Below are positions 27,039-36,583 of a stretch of 52,994 bases of DNA, piece by piece. Positions within the stretch are counted from its first letter, which is position 1. Every line of letters starts with the position of its first letter. Both the position numbers and the translations under genes were made by a program. The notes beneath the pieces are model-generated. The model was not told the origin of the DNA. It ran no database searches and saw only the letters and a program-made list of their open reading frames with translations. This DNA comes from SAR202 cluster bacterium (GTDB lineage: Bacteria; Chloroflexota; Dehalococcoidia; Lucifugimonadales; Lucifugimonadaceae). The stretch spans positions 1 through 52,994 of the forward strand of contig VFGU01000009.1 in NCBI GenBank assembly GCA_009392285.1. Reading direction: 5' to 3'.

Positions 27039-27718
27039 GGAACTATTGCCCCTGAATCTCCTGTAATAACATATATAGTTCTTTCTGCAATGTTATTTGC
27101 TCTGTCTGAAATTCTTTCTAGGTTATGGGCAACCCATATGATATAAGTTCCTTGTTCAACTAATTTTGAATCTCTTGACATTCTTTTTATTAGATCATTT
27201 TGTACCTGATAATTTAGGTAATCTATTTCGTCATCTTGAGAAAAAATTTTCCTTGCAGCTTTTATGGCTTTTTTCTCTTCAGGCACATTAGAAAATAATT
27301 TAATGCTATCTTTCAGCATATTTTTTGCAATTGCTTCCATTTTTGGTATTTTTTCAAATTTAGTTATGAATGGTTTTTTACCTATTTTTAAATTTATTTT
27401 GCATATTCCAGAAAGATAATCTCCAATTCTTTCCAATTCTTGTGACACAAACATGTAAGATGTAAGCTTTCTCATATCTGAAGCTAAAGGAGTTTCGCGT
27501 CTAATAACCTCTATAGAATTATTTTCAATTTCTAATGAGGATTTATTTATTAAATAATCATTTTTAATGACCTTTTTAGATTTTTCTAGATCCTTTTCAT
27601 AAAAAGAACTGAATGTATCCTCAAATACCTCAAGTATCTTTAAGTCTAAGGCGTTAATTTTAGTTTCTATTTCAAGTAAACCTAGATCTAGTGATTTTCT
27701 GCCGTGATAATTTGCCAT
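27020..27718 (-). CDS. phoU: PhoU-family phosphate signalling protein
   Basis: The 232-residue helical protein has the two PhoU repeats with their metal-binding signatures: QELERIGDYLSG in the first half and HNLERISDRANNIAE in the second. PhoU couples the Pst transporter to the PhoR kinase and restrains phosphate uptake. It lies 13 nt after pstB. The protein ends in an acidic tail; its gene overlaps the convergent HTH gene by 19 nt. Confidence 0.94.
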   Translation of the reverse strand: MANYHGRKSLDLGLLEIETKINALDLKILEVFEDTFSSFYEKDLEKSKKVIKNDYLINKSSLEIENNSIEVIRRETPLASDMRKLTSYMFVSQELERIGDYLSGICKINLKIGKKPFITKFEKIPKMEAIAKNMLKDSIKLFSNVPEEKKAIKAARKIFSQDDEIDYLNYQVQNDLIKRMSRDSKLVEQGTYIIWVAHNLERISDRANNIAERTIYVITGDSGAIVPYELEE

Positions 27719-27731
27719 AAAAAGTTAATAA

Positions 27732-28568
27732 CTATCCTATTCTGCCAGTCACATACTCCTCTGTTCTCTTATCTTTAGGATTTCCAAATATTTGATCAAC
27801 TTCTCCATATTCTATTAGTTCTCCAATCCTCTCTTCTCCAGCCATCATACATGCAGCATAATCAGAAACTCTGACAGCCTGCTGCATATTGTGGGTGACA
27901 ATAACTATAGTTACAGAACTTGATAAGTCTTTAATTAACTCTTCGATTCTATCAGTTGAAATAGGGTCAAGAGCAGAGCATGGCTCGTCCATTAAAATAA
28001 CCTCAGGATTTACAGCCAAAGTTCGGGCTATGCATAATCGCTGTTGTTGACCTCCAGAAAGTCCATATGCATTTTCTTTTAATCTATCTTTTACTTCTTT
28101 CCATAGATCTGCTTTTCTTAAACTTGTTTCAACAATTTCATCTAGATTTTCTTTGATCCCATTAACTTTTGGGCCGAAAGCAACATTTTCATAGATCGAT
28201 TTTGGAAATGGATTAGGTTTCTGGAATACCATTCCTATTCTATATCTAACTTCAGCTGGATCCATATCAGAAACATCTCTCTTGTTATATAAGACCTGGC
28301 CGTTAACTCGAGCAATTCGTATAGTGTCATTCATTCTGTTAAAGCACCTAATTAAAGTACTTTTTCCGCATCCGGAAGGCCCTATTAAAGACACTACTTT
28401 ATTTTTAGGCACTTGAATGTTTACTTCTTTTACAGCCAGTACTTTTCCGTATAAAACATTTAGATTAATTGACTCTAATACAGGATCTGAAAAATTAATA
28501 ATTTTATTTGATTCGTTATCTGAACTTTTATTAATCTTTTTTTGGCTTTTGATTTTTTGTTTAATCAT
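27732..28568 (-). CDS. pstB: Phosphate ABC transporter ATP-binding protein PstB
   Basis: The 278-residue ATPase has Walker [10 protein letters not shown] (residues 63-71), Q-loop Q116, signature LSGGQQQR (170-177) and Walker B ILMDEP (191-196), with PstB-specific stretches such as [18 protein letters not shown] basic 25-residue N-terminal extension precedes the domain. GGAG sits close to the ATG at 28568. It pairs with phoU, but pstS, pstC and pstA are not adjacent; the next gene upstream is the divergent rlmN. Confidence 0.96.
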   Translation of the reverse strand: MIKQKIKSQKKINKSSDNESNKIINFSDPVLESINLNVLYGKVLAVKEVNIQVPKNKVVSLIGPSGCGKSTLIRCFNRMNDTIRIARVNGQVLYNKRDVSDMDPAEVRYRIGMVFQKPNPFPKSIYENVAFGPKVNGIKENLDEIVETSLRKADLWKEVKDRLKENAYGLSGGQQQRLCIARTLAVNPEVILMDEPCSALDPISTDRIEELIKDLSSSVTIVIVTHNMQQAVRVSDYAACMMAGEERIGELIEYGEVDQIFGNPKDKRTEEYVTGRIG

Positions 28569-28649
28569 TACTCCAATAAGGTACTTTTTTATTACCTAAA
28601 TTGATACTATCAGACTTAAAGAAAAAGTAAACATAAGAATTGTAAAAAA

Positions 28650-29729
28650 TTGATTTCAATATTTGATAAGAAAAAAGAAGATTTAAAATTAGATTTTGAG
28701 AATGCTGGAATTAAAGGTTATAGAGTTGATCAGTTATGGCAAGCTATATATGTAGATTTATCTTCTGATTTTGATGAAATAAAAACCCTCCCTTCTGAAG
28801 CAATTGATTATTTAAAGTCAAGTCATGTTGTAAGCCCTCTCCAGTTAGTTGTGAAGAGAAAATCTAAAGATAAAAGTACAGATAAGTATTTATGGAAACT
28901 TCATGACAATAAATTAATTGAAACTGTTTTGATGAGGTATGATGAAGATGGCCATAGAAGGCGCAGAAGAACTGTCTGTATTTCGTCTCAAGTTGGATGC
29001 GCGCTTGATTGTAAATTTTGTGCAACTGGTCAGCAGGGGTTTTCAAGGCAATTAACAGTTGGAGAGATTGTTTCACAAGTAATTGAAATAAAAAAAGATT
29101 TATTAATTGAGGAAGGGCGCCCATTTAATAATGAAAATAATTTGAATATTGTGTTTATGGGAATGGGAGAGCCTTTAGCTAATTATTCTAGAACTATCGA
29201 GGCAGCAAAAAGATTTAATGATCAAAAGGGTCTTAATATAGGTGCTAGAAACATTACAATTTCAACAGTTGGGTTAGTACCTAAAATACTGGATCTTGCA
29301 GAAGAGAATATTCAGGTTAATTTAGCCGTTTCTATACATGCTCCTGATGACGACACGAGATCTGAAACTGTGCCTATTAATAAGACATATCCAATAACAG
29401 AATTAATCAATGCGTGTAAAAAATATATAGAAATAACAAATAGAAAGGTTTTTTTCGAGTATGTTTTGTTGCAGGGCCAAAACGATTCTATTTCTCATGC
29501 TGATAAGTTAGGTAGATTATTAAAGCCTCTTATGTGCCATTTAAATTTGATACCAGTTAATCCAACTTTAAAATCGAATTATATCCGTTCTAACTCAGAA
29601 AAAATCAATGCTTTTAGAGAGGTAATTGATAAATATGGGATACCATCAACAATAAGAATGGAAAAAGGAATAGATATTAATGCTGGATGCGGTCAATTAA
29701 AATCTGAATATATAGAAATAGAAGGCTGA
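28650..29729 (+). CDS. rlmN: 23S rRNA (adenine2503-C2)-methyltransferase RlmN
   Basis: RlmN is a radical-SAM enzyme that methylates A2503 of 23S rRNA and A37 of some tRNAs. The 359-residue protein has the CxxxCxxC cluster motif at C117, C121, C124 (GCALDCKFCATGQ), GMGEPLANY, and the second catalytic Cys C347 in NAGCGQL. The start is TTG at 28650; no ATG lies nearby and the homology begins just after. It overlaps the SelA-like gene by 1 nt (TGATG). Confidence 0.96.
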   Translation: MISIFDKKKEDLKLDFENAGIKGYRVDQLWQAIYVDLSSDFDEIKTLPSEAIDYLKSSHVVSPLQLVVKRKSKDKSTDKYLWKLHDNKLIETVLMRYDEDGHRRRRRTVCISSQVGCALDCKFCATGQQGFSRQLTVGEIVSQVIEIKKDLLIEEGRPFNNENNLNIVFMGMGEPLANYSRTIEAAKRFNDQKGLNIGARNITISTVGLVPKILDLAEENIQVNLAVSIHAPDDDTRSETVPINKTYPITELINACKKYIEITNRKVFFEYVLLQGQNDSISHADKLGRLLKPLMCHLNLIPVNPTLKSNYIRSNSEKINAFREVIDKYGIPSTIRMEKGIDINAGCGQLKSEYIEIEG

Positions 29730-30832
29730 TGGATATTTATAAAGAATTAAATATAAAAACTATAATCAATGCTCAAAGTTGGGTAACTAAGCTCGGGGGA
29801 AGTATAATGCGACCTGAAGTTCTAGATGCAATGAATAAAGCTTCTAGCGCTTTCGTTAATGTTGAAGAATTACATGAAAAATGTTCGGAGCAAATTGCAA
29901 ATTTATGTAATTCAGAGAGTGCTTTAATTACATCTGGATGTGCTTCCGCGATAGTCCTTATGTCTGCTGCGGTAATATGTGCCAAAGATGAATCTTTAAT
30001 AGATGAAATTCCAAATATAATAAATAGGCCAGAAATTTTAATTGATTCGAATGCACGTAATCATTATGATTCAGCTTTTGAAATGACTGGAGCGAAATTA
30101 GTAGAATATAAAAACTTAGATGATATAAAGGAAAAAGTTACAAGAAAATCTATAGCTATAGCTTTTGTAGAAGCCCCCTTTTTAGGCTCAGGAGTAAGCA
30201 TTAATGAAACAGTAAATTATGCGAATGAATTTGGTTTGCCTGTTATCGTAGATGCTTCTGCAAGAATTCCTCCAGTGAGTAATTTGTATAAATTTACAGA
30301 CGCAGGTGCAGCAATGGTTGCTTATAGTGGAGGTAAAGGAGTAAGAGGTCCACAAAATACAGGCTTTATATTAGGAAAGAAGACTTATGTGGATCTCGCC
30401 AAGAGAAATTTAATTTGCTTTTCAGACAGTAAAGCAAAAATTGGAAGGTCCATGAAAGTATCAAAAGAGTGCTTAGTTGGACTTACCACGGCTTTAAAAT
30501 TATTTATAGATATTGACCAGGACACTGTATGGAGAGGTTGGAAAGAAAAAGCAAAATTTATAGTTGATGAACTTTCTTCTATAGGGGGGCTTAATGTGAA
30601 ATTAGAGGATGATGGGGTAAATAGAGAGGGGCCTCAGGCAGTGATTTATTTTAATGATAATTGGGAAGGGTTGGACCCAAAACAAATTAGGTTAATGCTT
30701 GAATCAGGGGATCCGGCTATATATGTTGGAACAGGCGGATATGGAGACGAAATAAATTTAGCAATGACTAATGTTCAGGAAGGTCAAGAAAAAATAATTG
30801 CAAAAAAACTCAAAGATATTTTAACTAAATAA
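29729..30832 (+). CDS. SelA/DgaE-like PLP-dependent enzyme
   Basis: The 367-residue fold-type I PLP enzyme resembles the SelA-like branch that includes D-glucosaminate-6-phosphate ammonia-lyase. It begins with INAQSWVTKLGGS and has TSGCASAIVL, VDASARIPPVSN and the PLP lysine K203 in YSGGKGVRGPQNTG. It lacks the SelA N-terminal tRNA-binding domain, and no selB or selD is in the window, so a true selenocysteine role is unlikely; an amino-sugar-acid or amino-acid lyase is more plausible. It is coupled to rlmN by a 1-nt overlap. Confidence 0.85.
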   Translation: MDIYKELNIKTIINAQSWVTKLGGSIMRPEVLDAMNKASSAFVNVEELHEKCSEQIANLCNSESALITSGCASAIVLMSAAVICAKDESLIDEIPNIINRPEILIDSNARNHYDSAFEMTGAKLVEYKNLDDIKEKVTRKSIAIAFVEAPFLGSGVSINETVNYANEFGLPVIVDASARIPPVSNLYKFTDAGAAMVAYSGGKGVRGPQNTGFILGKKTYVDLAKRNLICFSDSKAKIGRSMKVSKECLVGLTTALKLFIDIDQDTVWRGWKEKAKFIVDELSSIGGLNVKLEDDGVNREGPQAVIYFNDNWEGLDPKQIRLMLESGDPAIYVGTGGYGDEINLAMTNVQEGQEKIIAKKLKDILTK

Positions 30833-30890
30833 TTCTTCAAGTTTTTCTATATAATTATTATTTATATGAATATTTATTAGTATTAATATT

Positions 30891-31280
30891 ATGACTCAGG
30901 AATTATGGAAAAGTTATTTTGAGACTGGCCTAGAAAGTGCTAAGGCAGGTCTTATTGAAACCGCTATAGATTATTTTGAATGGGCAGCAAAAATTAAGCC
31001 AGATAATCATGAAATTTATTATAATTTAGGCGTATCTTATATGACTCTTGGAAAAATGAATGAAGCTATAGATTCATTTACAAAATCAATAAATCTAGAT
31101 GGTAATAATTCTGATGCATATGCTAATAGAGCTATCTGTTATTCATACGTTAATAATAAATCAAAAAGTAATCAAGATATCTCTATAGCGGTAAGCAAGG
31201 GGGCAATTGAGTCAGGGATTAGGGAGGCCGTAAGAGTTATTGAGGAAAAAAGAAAAAAAGAAAAAAAGAAAAAAAATTAA
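30891..31280 (+). CDS. TPR-repeat protein with lysine-rich tail
   Basis: The 129-residue protein has about three tetratricopeptide repeats (residues 8-110), including YYNLGVSYMTLGKMNEAIDSF and AYANRAICYSYVNNKSKS. It ends in a highly basic KRKKEKKKKN-type tail. No signal peptide is visible, so it is probably a cytoplasmic scaffold; partners are unknown. It may be the third gene of the rlmN unit (58-nt gap). Its 3' end overlaps the MerR gene by 4 nt. Confidence 0.8.
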   Translation: MTQELWKSYFETGLESAKAGLIETAIDYFEWAAKIKPDNHEIYYNLGVSYMTLGKMNEAIDSFTKSINLDGNNSDAYANRAICYSYVNNKSKSNQDISIAVSKGAIESGIREAVRVIEEKRKKEKKKKN

Positions 31281-31900
31281 CTCAATAATTTATTTAGTTC
31301 CTTGATTCTTAAAATGTTTCTCACCTTTTCAAATTCCGAATGAATTGATTTAATCGCCTCTTTATTAAAATTAGAGAAATTTATATGTTCCAATAGAAAT
31401 GCAGACTCGGCCTTAGATAGTTCAGTGTATTCGGCATGCCTAATTAAATATTCTTCAGGGATGCCAGAAGTATTTAGTTTTTTTAGATTATTAAGAAGTT
31501 GTATATCTAATGAGTCTAAAAAATAGACACCTTTCCTTGGGTTTTTTGCTGTTACTAGTTCAGTTTTAATTATCTGCTTTATCCAGTTTGGGTTCATAGA
31601 TAATTGTTCAGATAATTTTTTTATACTACCTGTGAATGATGTATATTTTGGATATTTTTTCTCCTTTTTATCCAGTGATTGTTTTATCATTTTCATAGGC
31701 AATCCTTTGGCTTTTAACTTTTTAACTTCAATTATTTCATCTATGCTCTTTTGCGAAAAAAATGCCCTAGTTTTTGCAGTCTTTTTAGGCGGAGTAATCA
31801 GGTTGCTTCTTACATAATAATTAATTGCAGAGGTTGATATGCCAGTTTTTTCTGAAACTTCGCTTATTGAAAATTTATACTCTTTTTCCATTTGGATCAT
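31277..31900 (-). CDS. MerR-family regulator with two winged-HTH-like segments
   Basis: The 207-residue protein has an N-terminal MerR DNA-binding domain (residues 9-75: ISEVSEKTGISTSAINYYV, RAFFSQKSIDEI). A second, weaker HTH-like segment (about 85-150) is followed by a helical C-terminus. A second ATG three codons in is an alternative start. It is the last gene of an operon with an ABC exporter (20-nt gap after the permease), so it probably controls that exporter. Confidence 0.85.
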   Translation of the reverse strand: MIQMEKEYKFSISEVSEKTGISTSAINYYVRSNLITPPKKTAKTRAFFSQKSIDEIIEVKKLKAKGLPMKMIKQSLDKKEKKYPKYTSFTGSIKKLSEQLSMNPNWIKQIIKTELVTAKNPRKGVYFLDSLDIQLLNNLKKLNTSGIPEEYLIRHAEYTELSKAESAFLLEHINFSNFNKEAIKSIHSEFEKVRNILRIKELNKLLS

Positions 31901-31920
31901 TCGTTAATAATTTATTCATA

Positions 31921-32982
31921 TTATTCCCATTTAAAAGTAAATGCACATATTGAGAATGCTATTGCAAGCCATAATATAGTTATTCCTAATTGAGGAAGGG
32001 TGGTTAAAGTGCTATTTCCATATAACGCAGATAATCTAATTCCTTGAGCTAGATGTGTTAATGGTAAAACATTGCTGATGTACCCAATAAATTTAGGTAA
32101 AAAGTCTATCGGAAAGAATACTCCCGATAAGAAAAGCATAGGAAAAGTTACCAAATTTGCCAAAGCTGGGGCACTATCTTCACTGGGGGCTAAACTTGAA
32201 ATAGCCAATCCTATTGACAAGAATAGCACTCCACCTAAAAGCGATAATAGTAATATGTTTATCCAGGCCATTATGCTCCCTTGACCTATCGAAACTCCTA
32301 GAATAAATACGCCCATTATTAAGAGCAGGAAAGTTTGCAAAATTATTATAGTTACTCTTGAAATCAAATGGCCAACTATAAAATGAGATGGAGATATGGG
32401 AGTTGCTTGTAGCCTTCTTAATACTCCTTGATTTTTATAACTCAGTAGCGTGAACACAACTGAAAAAATACCATTTTGCATTATTGCCATAGCCGCAATT
32501 CCTGGAATTATAAATCCCTTATATCCCTGGTAATTTATATCAGCAATATTAGATTTAATATTTTTTAATTCTTGAATAGAATCTGTGTCTTCCAAGGCTA
32601 TAGAATAAACTAGGTTCCTCACAAGTTCCCTCTCAGCAGAATCTCCTTTTCTAGTAGTTATATTTATTTCATCTTCTGGGGGATTTAATATTAAATATGA
32701 AGCTATACTCCCTTTTGTTAATAATTCTGTAGCTTCATCTTCTGAATTAAGAACTTTAATCTCGATGCTTTCTGATTTTTTGAGTTTATCTGTGATTTTT
32801 GTTGAATTGTCAGTATTTGAATAATCAATTAATCCTACATTTGGAGGGCTATATCCTAATATATTTGCATTTCCAAATACGAGCATGGTCACAACAGGAA
32901 AAAAGAGTGACCAAAATATAGAACTTTTTCTCCTAAAAAACATTTTGCTTGCCGCAATTGTAAAACTTAAATAGATCTTCAT
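31921..32982 (-). CDS. ABC-2 type transporter permease
   Basis: The 353-residue membrane protein has the ABC-2/YhhJ layout: one transmembrane helix near residues 10-35, a large extracytoplasmic domain to about 165, then five helices including the LSGVFFPIDFLP stretch before the last ones. It pairs with the ATPase encoded immediately upstream, overlapping by 1 nt (TAATG). The likely role is export of a drug, lipid or small peptide; the substrate is unknown. Confidence 0.9.
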   Translation of the reverse strand: MKIYLSFTIAASKMFFRRKSSIFWSLFFPVVTMLVFGNANILGYSPPNVGLIDYSNTDNSTKITDKLKKSESIEIKVLNSEDEATELLTKGSIASYLILNPPEDEINITTRKGDSAERELVRNLVYSIALEDTDSIQELKNIKSNIADINYQGYKGFIIPGIAAMAIMQNGIFSVVFTLLSYKNQGVLRRLQATPISPSHFIVGHLISRVTIIILQTFLLLIMGVFILGVSIGQGSIMAWINILLLSLLGGVLFLSIGLAISSLAPSEDSAPALANLVTFPMLFLSGVFFPIDFLPKFIGYISNVLPLTHLAQGIRLSALYGNSTLTTLPQLGITILWLAIAFSICAFTFKWE

Positions 32983-33737
32983 TAGTCTTCCCTTAAACTT
33001 TTACCTGTCAGATCTATAAAAACATCCTCAAGCGTGGCCTCTCTAATTTTTTTTGAAGATTTAAAGCCTGATTTTGTTAATTCGTCAATTAAATTAGAAG
33101 GGGAATTTATTTTTATTATTTTTCCTTCATCTATTATTGCCACTCTGTCACATAATTCTTCTGCTTCTTCCATATAATGAGTAGTTAAAACAATTGTCTT
33201 GCCTTCATTTTGAAATGATTTAATCAGGTCCCATAAATTTCTTCTGGCTTGAGGATCTAAGCCAGTAGTTGGTTCGTCAAAAAATAGTACTTTAGGATTA
33301 TTAACTAAGGCTACAGCTATTGATAGTCTTTGTTTTTGCCCACCGGATAAAGTTTTAAAATAGGAGTCTCTTTTTTTAGATAGCCCAACCCTTTCTAATA
33401 TTTTATTAGCATCAACTGAAGACGAATAAAGAGTCGCGAATAATTCTATAATTTCAAATAATGATAATTTTTCAAAGAAATTTACTGATTGAAGTTGAAC
33501 CCCAATTATTTTTTTTACTAGTTTGCTATCTTTTCTTACATCTAAATTATTAATAAAAGCTTCTCCACTAGTAGACTTTATTAGGCCTTCCAATATTTCT
33601 ACAGTAGTTGTTTTGCCTGCACCATTAGGGCCTAACAAACCAAAAACTTCACCTTCATTTACTTCAAAATCTATTCCTCTTACAGCTTCAAATTTGTCAT
33701 ACTTTTTCTTTAAATTTTTTACTTGAATAATTGACAT
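32982..33737 (-). CDS. ABC transporter ATP-binding protein (export type)
   Basis: The 251-residue ATPase has Walker A GPNGAGKTT (residues 36-44), signature LSGGQKQR (130-137), Walker B LFFDEP (151-156) and the H-loop in TTHYMEEAEEL, as in the CcmA/DrrA multidrug subfamily. The C-terminal TLEDVFIDLTG is typical of that group. It is the first gene of the exporter-MerR operon. TACACT lies 7 nt before the ATG with no Shine-Dalgarno, so a leaderless start is possible. Confidence 0.94.
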   Translation of the reverse strand: MSIIQVKNLKKKYDKFEAVRGIDFEVNEGEVFGLLGPNGAGKTTTVEILEGLIKSTSGEAFINNLDVRKDSKLVKKIIGVQLQSVNFFEKLSLFEIIELFATLYSSSVDANKILERVGLSKKRDSYFKTLSGGQKQRLSIAVALVNNPKVLFFDEPTTGLDPQARRNLWDLIKSFQNEGKTIVLTTHYMEEAEELCDRVAIIDEGKIIKINSPSNLIDELTKSGFKSSKKIREATLEDVFIDLTGKSLRED

Positions 33738-33775
33738 AAATTAAAGTGTAGCGTGGTACTAAAAATTTGTAATCT

Positions 33776-36526
33776 TTATTTTTTTGAAACTAGATAAAGC
33801 AATGAAGGTAAAGTAATGAGAGAAGCTATTAACGCAAGACTTATCATTACTGCTGTTAATATTCCAAATGTTGAAAATAAAGGCATTGGTGCGAAGCCCA
33901 TTATTAAAAATCCTAATGTGCTTGATATTGCTGACCCAAGCAAAGCTAATCCCGTCCCATTTATTGAATTGTGTAAGGCATTTAACTTGTCTGATGTTGA
34001 TATTAATTCTTCTCTAAATCTCATGGTCATATGAATTGCAAAATCAACCCCAACCCCTAATGAGATGGCCCCTATAGTTGCAGTTACATAATTTAAACTA
34101 AAATCAAATAGATACATGATTCCGTAGAGCCAAATAACAACCAATGCAATTGGCACGATAGTTACTATTGCATACCGGAATGATCTTAGAGTTATAAGTA
34201 TAATTAAGAATGATCCTATAAACGCAAATGGTATAGACCTCCTCATGGAATTAGTGGTAGCGTTTAATTGATCGCTTCTGCTAAATGGTGATCCGGTAAG
34301 ACCGACTGATATATTCTTAGGAAAATCAGTTTCTTCTATTAATTTATTTAAATCTTTCCTTACTTCAGCAACATCATCTTCCGTTCTAGTGCCGCTTAGG
34401 AATATCATTAGAATTGAAGTAAAGTCCCCGCCATCATTTTTGTCATACCAAAAATATCTTTGAAACCATAGAGGATCAAAAGAATATTCGCCTTTTGATT
34501 CGATTCCATTATCAAATCCATATTTGATTATTTCTTTAATTTGTTCAGAATTGTCTGGAATATTATCTTTATTGGAATCGGTAATTTTTACACCAGATTT
34601 TTTGAATATTTCTTCTTTTAAAGGTTCATTTTTTAGAACTAGTGAGACAATTTTAGATATATTAAGAACATCATTTTGATTTATCTCTCCATTTTCATTA
34701 ACTCCAATGAAGTTTATTTTAGAGAGATCTTTTATAAATTTATTGAAGATGATGATAAATTCTGGATCGGTTATAGCCCCCTCGAATATAAATTGTGCAG
34801 GCTCACCCCTTACCCCGGGATCAAATTCTTCAAATTGGTCTAGTGAAACCACAAAGTCTGATTCATTATCAAAGAAATCTTTTACATCAAATTCTGATTT
34901 CAGATTTATTGCACCATATCCAGCAATTATAGTAATTAATAATGAAACAGGTAACACGATATAATATCTTTTAGAAATATTTGTAAAAAAATCAGCAAAT
35001 CTCTTTTCAAATTTTCTATTCTCAATTTGCGATAAATTAGTGGTAGCAATTTTTGATCTTTGATTAATAAAAATCGGTAGTGCTAAATTAATAATTAGAA
35101 TAAATATTGCTATTACAAAACCGATAAATAACCCCCAAAACTCATTAAGAATGTTTGAGCCTAAAATAACTACAAAAATTATTCCAAGGCCTATTGATGC
35201 TGGAGTTGTTATGAAGTTGATTATTCTTAAAATATTTTGAAAGGTTGTCATTTCATTTTTTATTAGTGGTACTACTTTTGAATATGCAAGTGGAACTAAT
35301 AATCCAAGTACTATATAAGAAAGTAATGTTGCTAATGTGGCAGCAACACCAAAATAAAAAACGCTCTCTACTCCTGCAAAAGCATTTGCCATAAAGGCTG
35401 AACTGTCTGTAAGGAGTGCAAGAGTAAGCGCACCTATAACTCCTGAAATTCCAACTATAAAATAATTTTTATGCCCCTTAGCCCTTTCTTCTTGCATCCT
35501 TCTTAATGCATGAATTGCAAAATCAACTCCAAAAGAAACCATAGCGATAGGAACAATCAGATCAGTTATTAATCCTCCCTTAAAGCCTAAAACAAATGAC
35601 ATTCCTTTGAGCCATATCATTAGTGCAATAAGTCCTACTCCTACCAAAACCATAGCAACATAAGATCTTAGAAAAATTCCACATACCGCTATTGCTGCAA
35701 TTACTGTTGCAGTAATAAATTGACCTGCTATACTTCCTTGTTCTTCAGCCACTAAATTCACATCAATTGCTATTCCCAGCGCAGTATAGGAAGGGTTGTT
35801 GTAATTCATAACTTCAACTATTTTTCTGCTGTACCTCTCTTTATCTATAGCCGTCTCATTAGCACCAAGTTCGATAGCAAAATTTCCTCCCCCAAGTTTT
35901 TTATTGTCTGATAGAACATCTACAAATAGAGCTGGAGATGTCCAGTAATTTATTTCTTGACCTTTTATAATTCTTTTTTCACTATTTGCGCCTTTCGATA
36001 ATACAAATTTTGGGTCACCAATTAATCCTGACTCAAATAGTTGGTGTAGAATTAATTTGACGTCATCTTCATTTGCATCAGCTAATCCATTAGGAAAATC
36101 AGAATTTCTTCTTAATGCACTGTCAACAGCATTTGCAATACTATAAACTCCTGTGAAAGTTATACTTGTTGACTCATCGTAACCATTCCATAGATATGAG
36201 TTTTCTTTTAACGAACCCACAGACAGAGATTTATTAGAATCTAATTCAATTAGCCTGTCCTGGTTACTCAAAAGTTCATATAGGCTTTGTTTGTCAATCA
36301 TATCTCCGTCATTTGCTTTGATTACCAAGGATACAAAATGAACCGATTCCACAAATTTCTCATTAATTTTTTGTTGAACTTTGTATGCTTCTTTTTTAGG
36401 GTCTAAGGAAGCATCTCCAGGATCTTTAAATATAAGAGGCATAAAACAAATCATTAATGTTAATAACGCAAAGACGGTCAATATTTTATTTGAATGCCGG
36501 TAAATTTTATCTAAAACTATATCCAT
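33776..36526 (-). CDS. MMPL/RND-superfamily transporter
   Basis: The 916-residue membrane protein has the duplicated RND layout: a helix near residue 15, a periplasmic domain (about 40-260), five or six helices (260-430), a second copy beginning near 505, a second periplasmic domain and a last helix bundle. Each half has the sterol-sensing/MMPL motif with Asp in the helix bundle (PIAMVSFGVDFAIHALRRM and SLGVGVDFAIHMTMRFREE). Relatives export lipids or hydrophobic compounds. It follows leuS by 57 nt and precedes the ABC exporter. Confidence 0.92.
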   Translation of the reverse strand: MDIVLDKIYRHSNKILTVFALLTLMICFMPLIFKDPGDASLDPKKEAYKVQQKINEKFVESVHFVSLVIKANDGDMIDKQSLYELLSNQDRLIELDSNKSLSVGSLKENSYLWNGYDESTSITFTGVYSIANAVDSALRRNSDFPNGLADANEDDVKLILHQLFESGLIGDPKFVLSKGANSEKRIIKGQEINYWTSPALFVDVLSDNKKLGGGNFAIELGANETAIDKERYSRKIVEVMNYNNPSYTALGIAIDVNLVAEEQGSIAGQFITATVIAAIAVCGIFLRSYVAMVLVGVGLIALMIWLKGMSFVLGFKGGLITDLIVPIAMVSFGVDFAIHALRRMQEERAKGHKNYFIVGISGVIGALTLALLTDSSAFMANAFAGVESVFYFGVAATLATLLSYIVLGLLVPLAYSKVVPLIKNEMTTFQNILRIINFITTPASIGLGIIFVVILGSNILNEFWGLFIGFVIAIFILIINLALPIFINQRSKIATTNLSQIENRKFEKRFADFFTNISKRYYIVLPVSLLITIIAGYGAINLKSEFDVKDFFDNESDFVVSLDQFEEFDPGVRGEPAQFIFEGAITDPEFIIIFNKFIKDLSKINFIGVNENGEINQNDVLNISKIVSLVLKNEPLKEEIFKKSGVKITDSNKDNIPDNSEQIKEIIKYGFDNGIESKGEYSFDPLWFQRYFWYDKNDGGDFTSILMIFLSGTRTEDDVAEVRKDLNKLIEETDFPKNISVGLTGSPFSRSDQLNATTNSMRRSIPFAFIGSFLIILITLRSFRYAIVTIVPIALVVIWLYGIMYLFDFSLNYVTATIGAISLGVGVDFAIHMTMRFREELISTSDKLNALHNSINGTGLALLGSAISSTLGFLIMGFAPMPLFSTFGILTAVMISLALIASLITLPSLLYLVSKK

Positions 36527-36583
36527 AGTTATATTTTTATCTAAAAATATATTTTTGTGTTTCCAAGTTGTTAAAAATTTTTG

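Noticed and set aside
36527-36583. A possible terminator between leuS and the MMPL gene.
   Set aside because: Only A/T palindromes are present, with no GC stem and no convincing T-run after it.
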